Shown here piece by piece: positions 8,317 to 15,445 of a stretch of 64,000 nt of DNA. Origin of the DNA: Streptomyces olindensis (GTDB lineage: Bacteria; Actinomycetota; Actinomycetes; Streptomycetales; Streptomycetaceae). The DNA is taken from positions 1 through 64,000 of the forward strand of contig JJOH01000026.1 in the NCBI GenBank assembly GCA_000696115.1, given 5' to 3'. A program made the position numbers and the translations under genes. Numbering within the stretch: position 1 is the first letter of the stretch; every line of letters starts with the position of its first letter. The notes below the pieces were generated by a model that saw only the letters and a program-made list of their open reading frames with translations, made no database searches and was not told the DNA's origin.

Positions 8317-9075
8317 ATGGCGACCGGCAACCCCGAGGGGAAGAAGCAGCCGCCGGAGGAGAAGCGCCTGGGCCCGGTCCTCCAGCGGCGGGATCAGGTG
8401 CAGGCCAGCACGACCGACCAGCGGCTGCTGGACGAGCGGGCCCCCTCCGACTGGGTCCACACCGACCCCTGGCGCGTACTGCGCATCCAGTCGGAGTTCA
8501 TCGAGGGCTTCGGCACGCTCGCCGAACTCCCGCCCGCGATCAGCGTGTTCGGCTCGGCCCGGACGCCGGCGGACTCGCCCGAGTACGAGGCCGGGGTCCG
8601 GCTCGGGCGAGGGCTGGTGGACGCGGGCTTCGCGGTCATCACGGGCGGCGGCCCCGGCGCGATGGAGGCGGCCAACAAGGGCGCCGTCGAGGCGCGCGGC
8701 ATCTCGGTCGGCCTGGGCATCGAGCTGCCGTTCGAGCAGGGGCTGAACCCGTACGTCGACATCGGCCTCAACTTCCGCTACTTCTTCGTGCGGAAGATGA
8801 TGTTTGTCAAGTATGCCCAGGGATTCGTCGTTCTGCCCGGCGGCCTCGGCACCCTCGACGAACTCTTCGAGGCCCTCACCCTCGTCCAGACCCAGAAGGT
8901 CACCCGCTTCCCCATCGTGCTCTTCGGCACGGAGTACTGGGGCGGCCTGGTGAACTGGCTCCGCGACACGGTGATCGCGCAGGGCAAGGCGGCGGAGAAG
9001 GACCTGCTGCTGTTCCACGTGACGGACGACGTGGACGAGGCGGTGGCGCTGGTGTCGAAGGAGGCGGGCAGGTAG
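8317..9075 (+). CDS. TIGR00730/LOG family Rossmann-fold protein
   Basis: 252 residues. The core has ISVFGSARTP, ITGGGPGAMEAANKG and the diagnostic PGGLGTLDELFEALT motif of the LOG / lysine-decarboxylase-like family. In characterised members this motif forms the active site of a phosphoribohydrolase that releases a base from a nucleotide (cytokinin-type LOG). Substrate and cellular role here are unknown. The N-terminal 40 residues are charged and specific to actinobacteria. The ATG has a GGAGG about 8-12 nt upstream. It follows dapE, and the mycobacterial counterpart (Rv1205) lies near dapE too. Confidence 0.88.
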   Translation: MATGNPEGKKQPPEEKRLGPVLQRRDQVQASTTDQRLLDERAPSDWVHTDPWRVLRIQSEFIEGFGTLAELPPAISVFGSARTPADSPEYEAGVRLGRGLVDAGFAVITGGGPGAMEAANKGAVEARGISVGLGIELPFEQGLNPYVDIGLNFRYFFVRKMMFVKYAQGFVVLPGGLGTLDELFEALTLVQTQKVTRFPIVLFGTEYWGGLVNWLRDTVIAQGKAAEKDLLLFHVTDDVDEAVALVSKEAGR

Positions 9076-9093
9076 GAGCCCCCCGGTACTCGG

Positions 9094-9954
9094 TCAGGCC
9101 AACCCGCGCCGGGCGACGGCAGGACCCCGATGCCCCGCGATCGCCGAGACCATGTCCACCACCTGCCGCGTCTCCGCGACCTCGTGCACCCGGTACACCT
9201 GCGCCCCCAGCCACGCGGACACGGCCGTCGTCGCCAACGTGCCGACCACCCGCTCCTTCACGGGCCGGTCCAGCGTCTCCCCGACGAAGTCCTTGTTGGA
9301 CAGCGACACCAGCACCGGCCACCCCGTGGCGACCATCTCGTCCAGCCGCCGCGTCGCCTCCAGGCTGTGCCGCGTGTTCTTCCCGAAGTCGTGCCCGGGG
9401 TCGATCATGATCGACTCCCGTGGCACGCCCAGCGCCAACGCCCGCTCGGCCAGCCCGACCGTCACCCGAAGGATGTCGGCCATGACGTCGTCGTACTCGA
9501 TCCGGTGCGGCCGGGTCCGCGGCTCCGCACCTCCCGCGTGCGTGCACACGAGCCCGACCTTGTAGCGCGCGGCGACCTCCGCGAGCCCCGGGTCGACCCC
9601 GCCCCACGCGTCGTTCAGCAGGTCCGCCCCGGCCTCGCACACGGCCTGGCCGACCTCGGCCCGCCACGTGTCCACGCTGATGATCACGTCCGGGAACCGC
9701 CGCCGTACCTCCGCCACGAACCCGACCGTCCGCCGGGCCTCCTCCGCGGCCGTGACCTCCTCGCCCGGCCCCGCCTTGACCCCGCCGATGTCGATGATCG
9801 CGGCGCCCTCGGCCACGGCCTGCTCCACGCGCGCGAGGGCCGGCTCGTCGCGGAAGGTGGCGCCCTGGTCGTAGAAGGAGTCCGGGGTCCGGTTCACGAT
9901 CGCCATGATCACCGGCTCGTGCGGCCCGAATTCCCGCCTGCCCAGCCTGAGCAT
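9094..9954 (-). CDS. folP2: FolP2-type dihydropteroate synthase paralogue
   Basis: 286 residues with a complete TIM-barrel DHPS fold. The two conserved loops are altered relative to working DHPS: MAIVNRTPDSFYDQG instead of the usual NVTPDSFSDGG, and IDIGGVKAGPG instead of the DIGGESTRPG p-aminobenzoate/pterin loop. These are the same changes as in the mycobacterial FolP2 (Rv1207), which is reported not to act as a DHPS. ISVDTWRAEV, LLNDAWGG and MIDPGHDFGKN are present. It probably binds a pterin or related ligand with another role. The stop is 18 nt from the convergent LOG gene. Confidence 0.85.
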   Translation of the reverse strand: MLRLGRREFGPHEPVIMAIVNRTPDSFYDQGATFRDEPALARVEQAVAEGAAIIDIGGVKAGPGEEVTAAEEARRTVGFVAEVRRRFPDVIISVDTWRAEVGQAVCEAGADLLNDAWGGVDPGLAEVAARYKVGLVCTHAGGAEPRTRPHRIEYDDVMADILRVTVGLAERALALGVPRESIMIDPGHDFGKNTRHSLEATRRLDEMVATGWPVLVSLSNKDFVGETLDRPVKERVVGTLATTAVSAWLGAQVYRVHEVAETRQVVDMVSAIAGHRGPAVARRGLA

Positions 9955-10115
9955 TCCCTGTGACCTTTCCTGGTACGTCCCCGTCTTCCGCCGCCTGCGA
10001 CCCTAACTGTCGGAGTCGCATGGCACGATCGGAGCCTGACAACATCCGACTCGGAGGACTCCGAGGGCTTCGAGGAGTCCGTGGAGTCCGATCCATCCGA
10101 CCGTGGGGGCCCGCG

Positions 10116-10505
10116 ATGGTTATGTTCCTGTTCCTGGTCGTCGCGCTCGCCGTCGTGGTCGCCGCGGTGACCCTCGCCGTGGTGGGCGGCGGAGAGAACG
10201 GCCCGCTGCCCGAGGCCGCCCCCGAGCGGCTGCGTGACCCGCTGCCGCCGGACCGCCCGGTCGACCGCGCGGACGTGGAGGGCCTGCGCTTCCCGCTCGC
10301 CGCCCGCGGCTACCGCATGGCGGACGTGGACGACGCCCTCAGCCGCCTGGGCGCCGAGCTCGCCGAACGCGACGCCCGCATCGCCGACCTGGAGTCAGCC
10401 CTGGCGGGCGCCCGAGCGGCCTCCGCCCACGGCCCGATGCACGCGTCCGGGGAGCACCACGTCTCCATGGACAAGCCCGCCCCGAGGCAGGAGGACCGGC
10501 CGTGA
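10116..10505 (+). CDS. small membrane protein with DivIVA-like coiled coil
   Basis: 129 residues. The N-terminus is a single membrane anchor (MFLFLVVALAVVVAAVTLAV). A short DivIVA-type motif follows (LRFPLAARGYRMADVDDALS), then a coiled coil (LGAELAERDARIADLESALA) and a His-containing tail. It may bind polar or septal DivIVA-like partners, which is inference from the motif. The ATG reading MVMFLF has GGGGG upstream. The stop TGA overlaps the GTG of the next gene by 4 nt, so translation is coupled to the glycosylase. Confidence 0.75.
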   Translation: MVMFLFLVVALAVVVAAVTLAVVGGGENGPLPEAAPERLRDPLPPDRPVDRADVEGLRFPLAARGYRMADVDDALSRLGAELAERDARIADLESALAGARAASAHGPMHASGEHHVSMDKPAPRQEDRP

Positions 10506-11122
10506 GCGACGGCGCCGCCCTCGCCGGCCCGGACGGCGCGCTGCGCTGCCCCTGGGCCCTGTCCGCCCCGGAGTACGTGGCGTACCACGACGAGGAGTGG
10601 GGCCGCGCGGTCCACGGCGACGACGCGCTGTTCGAGCGCCTCAGCCTGGAGGCGTTCCAGTCCGGCCTGTCCTGGATCACGATCCTGCGCCGTCGGCCGG
10701 GCTTCCGCGTCGCCTTCGCCGACTTCAAGATCGCTTCGGTGGCCGCCTTCACCGACGAGGACCGCGAGCGCCTCCTGGCCGACGCCGGCATCATCCGCAA
10801 CCGGGCCAAGATCGACGCGACCCTCGCCAACGCGCGCGTGCTCGCCGAGTGGTCCCCCGGCGATCTGGACGCCCTGATCTGGTCCCACGCCCCGGACCCG
10901 GCCACCCGCCCGGCCCCGAAGACGCTCGCGGACGTACCGCCCGTCACCCCGGAGTCGACGGCCCTGTCCAAGGCCCTCAAGAAGCGAGGCCTCCGCTTCG
11001 TGGGCCCGACGACGGCGTACGCCCTGATGCAGGCGTGCGGCCTGGTCGACGATCACCTGGCGGCATGCGTGGCGAGAAGCGCCCTTTCAGGGGCGCGGGG
11101 AACTGCGCGATCGACCCCGTAG
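10502..11122 (+). CDS. tag: DNA-3-methyladenine glycosylase I
   Basis: 206 residues. A base-excision repair enzyme that removes 3-methyladenine from alkylated DNA. The N-terminal CPWALSAPEYVAYHDEEWG, the LSWITILRRRPGFR segment and GIIRNRAKIDATL are characteristic of TagI; the zinc ligands are expected to be the early Cys, His in AYHDEEWG and a C-terminal His/Cys pair in DDHLAACV. The last 20 or so codons are encoded by a dispersed intergenic repeat, so the tail (ARSALSGARGTARSTP) is not part of the family. The GTG start overlaps the preceding stop. Confidence 0.92.
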   Translation: MSDGAALAGPDGALRCPWALSAPEYVAYHDEEWGRAVHGDDALFERLSLEAFQSGLSWITILRRRPGFRVAFADFKIASVAAFTDEDRERLLADAGIIRNRAKIDATLANARVLAEWSPGDLDALIWSHAPDPATRPAPKTLADVPPVTPESTALSKALKKRGLRFVGPTTAYALMQACGLVDDHLAACVARSALSGARGTARSTP

Positions 11123-11140
11123 CACCCGCAGCTCCCCACG
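11079..11140 (+). repeat. dispersed Streptomyces intergenic repeat, copy 1
   Basis: The core GGGGCGCGGGGAACTGCGCG is a well-known kind of short dispersed intergenic repeat in Streptomyces. It is followed at a distance by CACCCGCAGC. Here it supplies the 3' end and stop codon of the tag gene. Two further copies lie near 19.3 kb and 28.1 kb. Confidence 0.75.
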
Positions 11141-11157
11141 ACGCGAAGGCCCCGAGC

Positions 11158-11961
11158 TCACCGGCCCAGATACTTGGGCTTCTCCTTGTTGACGAAGGCC
11201 TGCACGGCGATCGCGTGATCCTCGGAGGACCCGGCCCGCGTCTGCAGCTCGTCCTCCTTCTCCAGCGCCTCCTCCAGGGAGTGCGTCAGCCCGAACGCCA
11301 CCGACTCCTTCAGTGCCGCGTACGCCACCGTCGGCCCCTCGGCCAGCGCCCGCGCCACCTTCTCGGCCTCCGCCCGCAGCTCACCGGCGGGCACCAGCCG
11401 GTTCGCGACACCGAGGTCGTACGCCTCCTGCGCGCTGATGCTCCGCGGGAAAAGCAGCAGGTCGGTGGCGCGTCCCGGTCCGACGACCCGGGGCAGCGTC
11501 CAGGAGATCCCGGAGTCCGCGGTCAGGGCGACCCCCGCGAACGACGTGTTGAACGCCGCCGTGTCCGCCACGATCCGATAGTCCGCGGCGAGCGCGAAAC
11601 CGAAGCCCGCCCCCGCCGCCACCCCGTTCACCGCGGCGACGACCGGCTTCGCCGCCCCGGCCAGTGCCCGCACGATCGGGTTGTAGTGCTCCCGCACCGT
11701 GCTCATGGTCTGCCCCGAGCCGGTCTCCCGGTCCTGGACCAGCAGGCCGATGTGCTCCTTGAGGTCCTGTCCGACGCAGAACGCCCGGTCACCGGCGGCG
11801 GTCAGCAGCACCGCCCGTACGGCGGGATCGCCCGCCGCGGACTCGACCGCCTCCCGCAGGGCGACCTTGGCCACCACGTTCAGCGCGTTCATCGCCTCCG
11901 GGCGGTTCAGCGTGATCGTCGCGAGTCCGTCGCTCACCTCGTAGAGCACGGTGTCGGCCAT
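11158..11961 (-). CDS. enoyl-CoA hydratase/isomerase family protein
   Basis: 267 residues of the crotonase fold. It shows ITLNRPEAMNALN near the N-terminus, the oxyanion-hole segments FCVGQDLKEH and AAVNGVAAGAGFGFALAAD, and SFAGVALTADSGISW, closest to PaaG/PaaB-like 2-(1,2-epoxyphenylacetyl)- or enoyl-CoA enzymes. The precise substrate is uncertain. It probably acts in fatty-acid or aromatic acyl-CoA degradation in the cytoplasm. The ATG has GGAGGGG 6 nt upstream. A perfect 24-bp palindrome begins 27 nt upstream of the start, suggesting repression by a TetR-type regulator. Confidence 0.9.
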   Translation of the reverse strand: MADTVLYEVSDGLATITLNRPEAMNALNVVAKVALREAVESAAGDPAVRAVLLTAAGDRAFCVGQDLKEHIGLLVQDRETGSGQTMSTVREHYNPIVRALAGAAKPVVAAVNGVAAGAGFGFALAADYRIVADTAAFNTSFAGVALTADSGISWTLPRVVGPGRATDLLLFPRSISAQEAYDLGVANRLVPAGELRAEAEKVARALAEGPTVAYAALKESVAFGLTHSLEEALEKEDELQTRAGSSEDHAIAVQAFVNKEKPKYLGR

Positions 11962-11988
11962 GGCGTATCCCCTCCGTGTCGCGGCTCG

Positions 11989-12012
11989 GGGACGTACCGG
12001 CCGGTACGTCCC
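11989..12012. promoter_or_regulatory. 24-bp perfect palindrome: candidate TetR-type operator
   Basis: GGGACGTACCGG and its exact complement meet without a spacer. The site is 27 nt upstream of the enoyl-CoA hydratase start, a typical place for an operator that blocks RNA polymerase. No regulator gene is adjacent; the nearest TetR gene is 27 kb away. The rest of the gap to 12195 shows nothing further. Confidence 0.65.
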
Positions 12013-12195
12013 GGGTCTGCAGGACAGCATGACGGAGATCGCCGACCGCTGACCGGACCGGACGTGTGACCTGCGTCAAAGAATTCTCACCCGGATCCGT
12101 TCGGCGGATGTGAGCACGGCGGCGGAGTATCGCAGTCTCATCGCCGAATTGAGTGGTTTTGCTCGCGTGCGTTGCCCAAGCGATGCCTACTGATG

Positions 12196-12226
12196 TTGGT
12201 CATCGGGTCCTGCGATGCGGGATAAT
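12196..12226 (+). promoter_or_regulatory. candidate promoter of the DUF3117 gene
   Basis: TTGGTC and GATAAT are separated by 19 nt in a locally AT-richer stretch. This would give a leader of about 110 nt before the small gene. Confidence 0.35.
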
Positions 12227-12345
12227 GGCTTGGAAGCAATGTGTTCGATGCCGGTGTCGCGTGTCCTGCCACAAGGACCGCACGTGTGCCCTTCTCAGGG
12301 CCGTCGGCTTTGACGATGAGCTGGGTTTCAGGAAGGGGAACGAGC

Positions 12346-12513
12346 ATGGCGGCCATGAAGCCGCGGACGGGCGATGGCCCGCTCGAGGTGACCAAGGAGG
12401 GGCGGGGCATCGTCATGCGCGTTCCGCTCGAAGGCGGCGGTCGGCTCGTCGTCGAGCTGACCCCGGACGAGGCCGACGCCCTGGGCGACGCCCTCAAGAA
12501 GGTCGTCGGCTGA
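12346..12513 (+). CDS. DUF3117 small conserved protein
   Basis: 55 residues. The whole length is conserved in actinobacteria (DUF3117; mycobacterial Rv1211 is a likely counterpart). It contains KPRTGDGPLEVTKEGRG and VELTPDEADALGDALKKVVG, so it is a small beta-alpha protein without membrane segment or cofactor motif. Function is unknown. The ATG has GGAAGGGG 5-6 nt upstream. It stands alone, between an own promoter region and a good terminator. Confidence 0.88.
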   Translation: MAAMKPRTGDGPLEVTKEGRGIVMRVPLEGGGRLVVELTPDEADALGDALKKVVG

Positions 12514-12540
12514 CGCGCAAGCGACCATACCCTTTCAGCT

Positions 12541-12576
12541 GCCCCGGCATCACATGAGGTGCCGGGGCGGCTGTTT
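12541..12576 (+). terminator. intrinsic terminator after DUF3117
   Basis: GCCCCGGCA and TGCCGGGGC pair across a 10-nt loop, and TTTT follows four bases after the stem. This is one of the few hairpins in the window with a T-run. Confidence 0.8.
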
Positions 12577-12631
12577 TCTCACCGCTGACTTTCGCCTGCC
12601 CCGGCTTGCGTTCCGCTAACGTGCCCGCGGG

Positions 12632-13264
12632 CTACCGTTTCACCGCGCACAGCAGACCGTCGCCCACCGGCAGCAGCGACGGCACCAGCTCCTGGCTCTC
12701 GCGCACCGCGCGCAGCAGCTCCCGCAGCCGCAGCACCTCGGTGGGCTGCGGGCCGGAGTCCACGGTCCGGCCGTTCGCGAAGGCGCCCTCGAAGACGACC
12801 AGGCCACCGGGGCGGAGCAGCCGCAACGATTCAGCGAGGTAGTCCATCACCTCGAGGCGGTCGCCGTCGCAGAAGACGAGGTCGTAGCCGGCGTCGGCCA
12901 GGCGGGGCAGCACGTCCAGGGCGCGGCCCGGGATGAAGCGGGCCCGGTTGCTGGCGAAGCCCGAGGCGCGGAAGGCCTGGCGGGCGAACTGCTGGTGCTC
13001 CGGCTCCGGGTCCACGGTCGTCAGCACACCGTCGGGCCGCATGCCGTGCAGGAGGTGGATGCCGGAGACACCGCAGCCGGTCCCGATCTCCGCGACGGCC
13101 TTCGCGTCGACGGACGCGGCCAGCAACCGCAGCGCGGCGCCCGTGCCGGGCGACACCGAGCGCAGCCCTGCCTCACGGGCCCGGTCCCGGGCCCAGCGCA
13201 GCGCTTCGTCCTCGGCGACATAGGCGTCGGCGAACGCCCAGCTCGTCTGCCGGTTGCCGGTAAT
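12632..13264 (-). CDS. SAM-dependent O-methyltransferase
   Basis: About 210 residues. A class I SAM methyltransferase of the catechol O-methyltransferase-like family 3, with the glycine-rich loop AVAEIGTGCGVSGIHLLHGM, the acidic VDPEPE, and YDLVFCDGDRLEVMDYL. The conserved N-terminus (TSWAFADAYVAEDEALRWA) lies upstream of the first usual start codon, a GTG at codon 37. In that part the frame is open but has no ATG, GTG or TTG; an ATT with AGGAGAGGG 4-6 nt upstream is my chosen start. Homologous to mycobacterial Rv1220c, which also sits divergent from sigE. Confidence 0.8.
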   Translation of the reverse strand: MTGNRQTSWAFADAYVAEDEALRWARDRAREAGLRSVSPGTGAALRLLAASVDAKAVAEIGTGCGVSGIHLLHGMRPDGVLTTVDPEPEHQQFARQAFRASGFASNRARFIPGRALDVLPRLADAGYDLVFCDGDRLEVMDYLAESLRLLRPGGLVVFEGAFANGRTVDSGPQPTEVLRLRELLRAVRESQELVPSLLPVGDGLLCAVKR

Positions 13265-13317
13265 GACCCTCTCCTGTCCCCGTGAATGCCTGGGCGTGAC
13301 TGTATCCGTTGGGCCCG

Positions 13318-13343
13318 GGAACCCGCAGATGGGACCGGTCGTT
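13318..13343 (+). promoter_or_regulatory. ECF-type promoter upstream of sigE
   Basis: GGAAC, a 17-nt spacer and CGTT match the general ECF consensus. A start a few bases later gives a short leader before the GTG. This suggests that the sigma factor transcribes its own gene. Confidence 0.5.
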
Positions 13344-13387
13344 TAGAGGGATGAGCAAGCGGCGCGGGCCGGGACGGGGGGCAGGCA

Positions 13388-14263
13388 GTGGATCAGGACG
13401 CCGAGCAAGTGCCGACGCAGCAGTACGAGGCGTATCAGCCCAGATCAAATTCTCGTAAAACCGCTTATCCGGTCCTAACGGGCGAGGTGGCTATGGTAGG
13501 GGCTCCACTGGACACCACCAGAGCTGACAGGGGAGGTGCGGCTGCGCCTGTGGATCGCGGAGGAGTGCTCCGGCGCTTCCTCGGATCAGCGGGCAGGCCG
13601 ACATCCGTGAACGACACCGCTGCTGACCACCACGCCGCCGGCTTCGCCCAGACCGCGACCTTCACCACCGACGCGGACGGGCAGGCGTGGACTCCGCCCA
13701 CGTGGGAGGAGATCGTCAGCACGCACAGCGGCCGGGTCTACCGGCTCGCCTACCGTCTGACCGGCAACCAGCACGACGCGGAGGACCTCACGCAGGAGGT
13801 CTTCGTCCGCGTCTTCCGCTCCCTGTCGACGTACACGCCCGGCACCTTCGAGGGCTGGCTGCACCGCATCACCACGAACCTGTTCCTGGACATGGTCCGC
13901 CGCAAGCAGCGCATCCGCTTCGACGCGCTCGGCGAGGACGCGGCCGAGCGGCTGCCCAGCAAGGAGCCCACGCCCCAGCAGGTCTTCAACGACGCGCACT
14001 TCGACGCGGACGTCCAGCAGGCCCTCGACACCCTCGCCCCCGAGTTCCGCGCCGCGGTCGTCCTGTGCGACATCGAAGGACTGTCGTACGAGGAGATCGC
14101 CGCGACCCTCGGCGTCAAGCTCGGCACGGTCCGCTCGCGGATCCACCGCGGCCGCTCCCAGCTGCGCAAGGCCCTCGCGCACCGCTCCCCGGAGGCGCGC
14201 GCCGAGCGCCGCTCCTTCGTGCCGCGTGTTCCCGCCCTGGGAGGAGGGGGCGCGAGCGCGTGA
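13388..14263 (+). CDS. sigE: ECF sigma factor, SigE-like (envelope stress)
   Basis: 291 residues from the first GTG. Region 2 is at about 105-170 (YRLAYRLTGNQHDAEDLTQE, then VFVRVFRSL) and region 4 at about 215-265 (LCDIEGLSYEEIAATLGVKL, then GTVRSRIHRGRSQLRKAL). The N-terminal 100 residues are disordered. An ATG 35 codons downstream (MVGAPLDTT) is a likely second start, and a GTG reading VNDTAAD is a third; mycobacterial SigE is also made as several isoforms. The stop overlaps the GTG of the anti-sigma gene by 4 nt. The order sigE-rseA-htrA-tatB marks it as the SigE orthologue of mycobacteria, not the cell-wall SigE of S. coelicolor. Confidence 0.88.
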   Translation: MDQDAEQVPTQQYEAYQPRSNSRKTAYPVLTGEVAMVGAPLDTTRADRGGAAAPVDRGGVLRRFLGSAGRPTSVNDTAADHHAAGFAQTATFTTDADGQAWTPPTWEEIVSTHSGRVYRLAYRLTGNQHDAEDLTQEVFVRVFRSLSTYTPGTFEGWLHRITTNLFLDMVRRKQRIRFDALGEDAAERLPSKEPTPQQVFNDAHFDADVQQALDTLAPEFRAAVVLCDIEGLSYEEIAATLGVKLGTVRSRIHRGRSQLRKALAHRSPEARAERRSFVPRVPALGGGGASA

Positions 14264-15309
14264 GCGGATCACGGCCGAAAGCTTCCGAGGGACACCTCGC
14301 AGAGCAGCACCTGGGAGACCGACTCTCCGCCCTGGTGGACGGAGAGCTCGGTCATGACGCGCGTGAGCGCGTACTGGCGCACGTGGCCACCTGCCCGAAG
14401 TGCAAGGCGGAGGTGGACGCCCAGCGCCGGCTGAAGAACGTCTTCGCGGAAGCGGCCCCGCCGCCTCCCTCCGAGAGCTTCCTGGCCCGCCTGCAGGGAC
14501 TACCCGCGGGCGGCGGCCCGGACGGTGACGACCTGCCGCCGGGCGGGGGAGGGCTGCCCGGTGGACTGTCCGGACGGTTCGGATCGTCCGGCGCCTTCGG
14601 GGTGAAGCGCGGCGACCGGTTCGAGTTCGGGTACGCCCCGTCCCGGCCGCACCTGCCCGTGCTGCCGTCCTCCGCGGGGGACGGGCGCCGCCCCGGGGGC
14701 GACCGCGGCCTCCCCTCCGACCAGCGCGGCCTGCCGTCGGGAAGCCGGGGCTTCCGGATCCACGACGTCGGCCGGCACGAGACGGACCGATCCTCCTCGC
14801 GGCTGCGGTTCGCCTTCGTGGCCGCCGGGGCCGTGTCCCTGGCGGCGATCGCCCTCGGCGGCGTCACCACCGGCAGCCCGACCGACGCGGAAGCCCGCGG
14901 CGGCTCCGGCACGGGAAGCAACGTGACCCCGATGCGCACGCCGGGCACGGGCGCCGCCACGGCGCCCGAATCCCAGCGGCGCCGGGCCGTGGCGCCGCTG
15001 CTCGGGCAGGTGCACGGCCAGAGCGCGCTCGGCGACACCGCCGCCGCGCCGACCGAGGTGTCCGCGCCCCTGCTGCCCGGAGTGCCGCACCCCGCCGCCC
15101 GGCACCAGGTGGTGCACGCGCTGACCGCCCCGGTGGTGGCCGGCGCGGCCGTCATGTCCCCGCTGATACGCCCGCTGGAGGCGGCCCCGCCGGCCCCCCT
15201 GCACTCATGGGCGGCGGTCCCCGAGATCACGGCGCCCCTGCTCGCCGTGCCCCTCCCGGACACCACCTCGTCCCCCTCTCCGCCCTCCTCCTCGCACGCG
15301 GCCCGCTGA
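14260..15309 (+). CDS. rseA: ZAS-type anti-sigma factor (RseA-like)
   Basis: 349 residues. The N-terminus holds a zinc-binding anti-sigma domain with the HVATCPKC pattern (H-x3-C-x2-C) at about residues 41-48, preceded by LGDRLSALVDGELGHDARE. It should bind SigE region 2/4 and release it on stress. A Gly/Pro-rich cytoplasmic part follows, then one membrane segment (FAFVAAGAVSLAAIALGGV, about 185-204) and an Ala/Pro-rich external tail. It is far longer than the mycobacterial RseA (about 150 residues) and, unlike it, appears membrane-anchored. Translationally coupled to sigE by GTGA. Confidence 0.85.
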   Translation: MSGSRPKASEGHLAEQHLGDRLSALVDGELGHDARERVLAHVATCPKCKAEVDAQRRLKNVFAEAAPPPPSESFLARLQGLPAGGGPDGDDLPPGGGGLPGGLSGRFGSSGAFGVKRGDRFEFGYAPSRPHLPVLPSSAGDGRRPGGDRGLPSDQRGLPSGSRGFRIHDVGRHETDRSSSRLRFAFVAAGAVSLAAIALGGVTTGSPTDAEARGGSGTGSNVTPMRTPGTGAATAPESQRRRAVAPLLGQVHGQSALGDTAAAPTEVSAPLLPGVPHPAARHQVVHALTAPVVAGAAVMSPLIRPLEAAPPAPLHSWAAVPEITAPLLAVPLPDTTSSPSPPSSSHAAR

Positions 15310-15445
15310 CCGGCCTCTGCGCACCGGCCCGCGAACCTGATTGAATCCCGGGGGTGGCGCCCCGGCCGAGGGCCGGCCGGGCGCCGATTCGACGAACTGC
15401 GGCCACCGCCGACGAGCCGTGCCGCGGCTGTGCTGTGGGGAGAGC

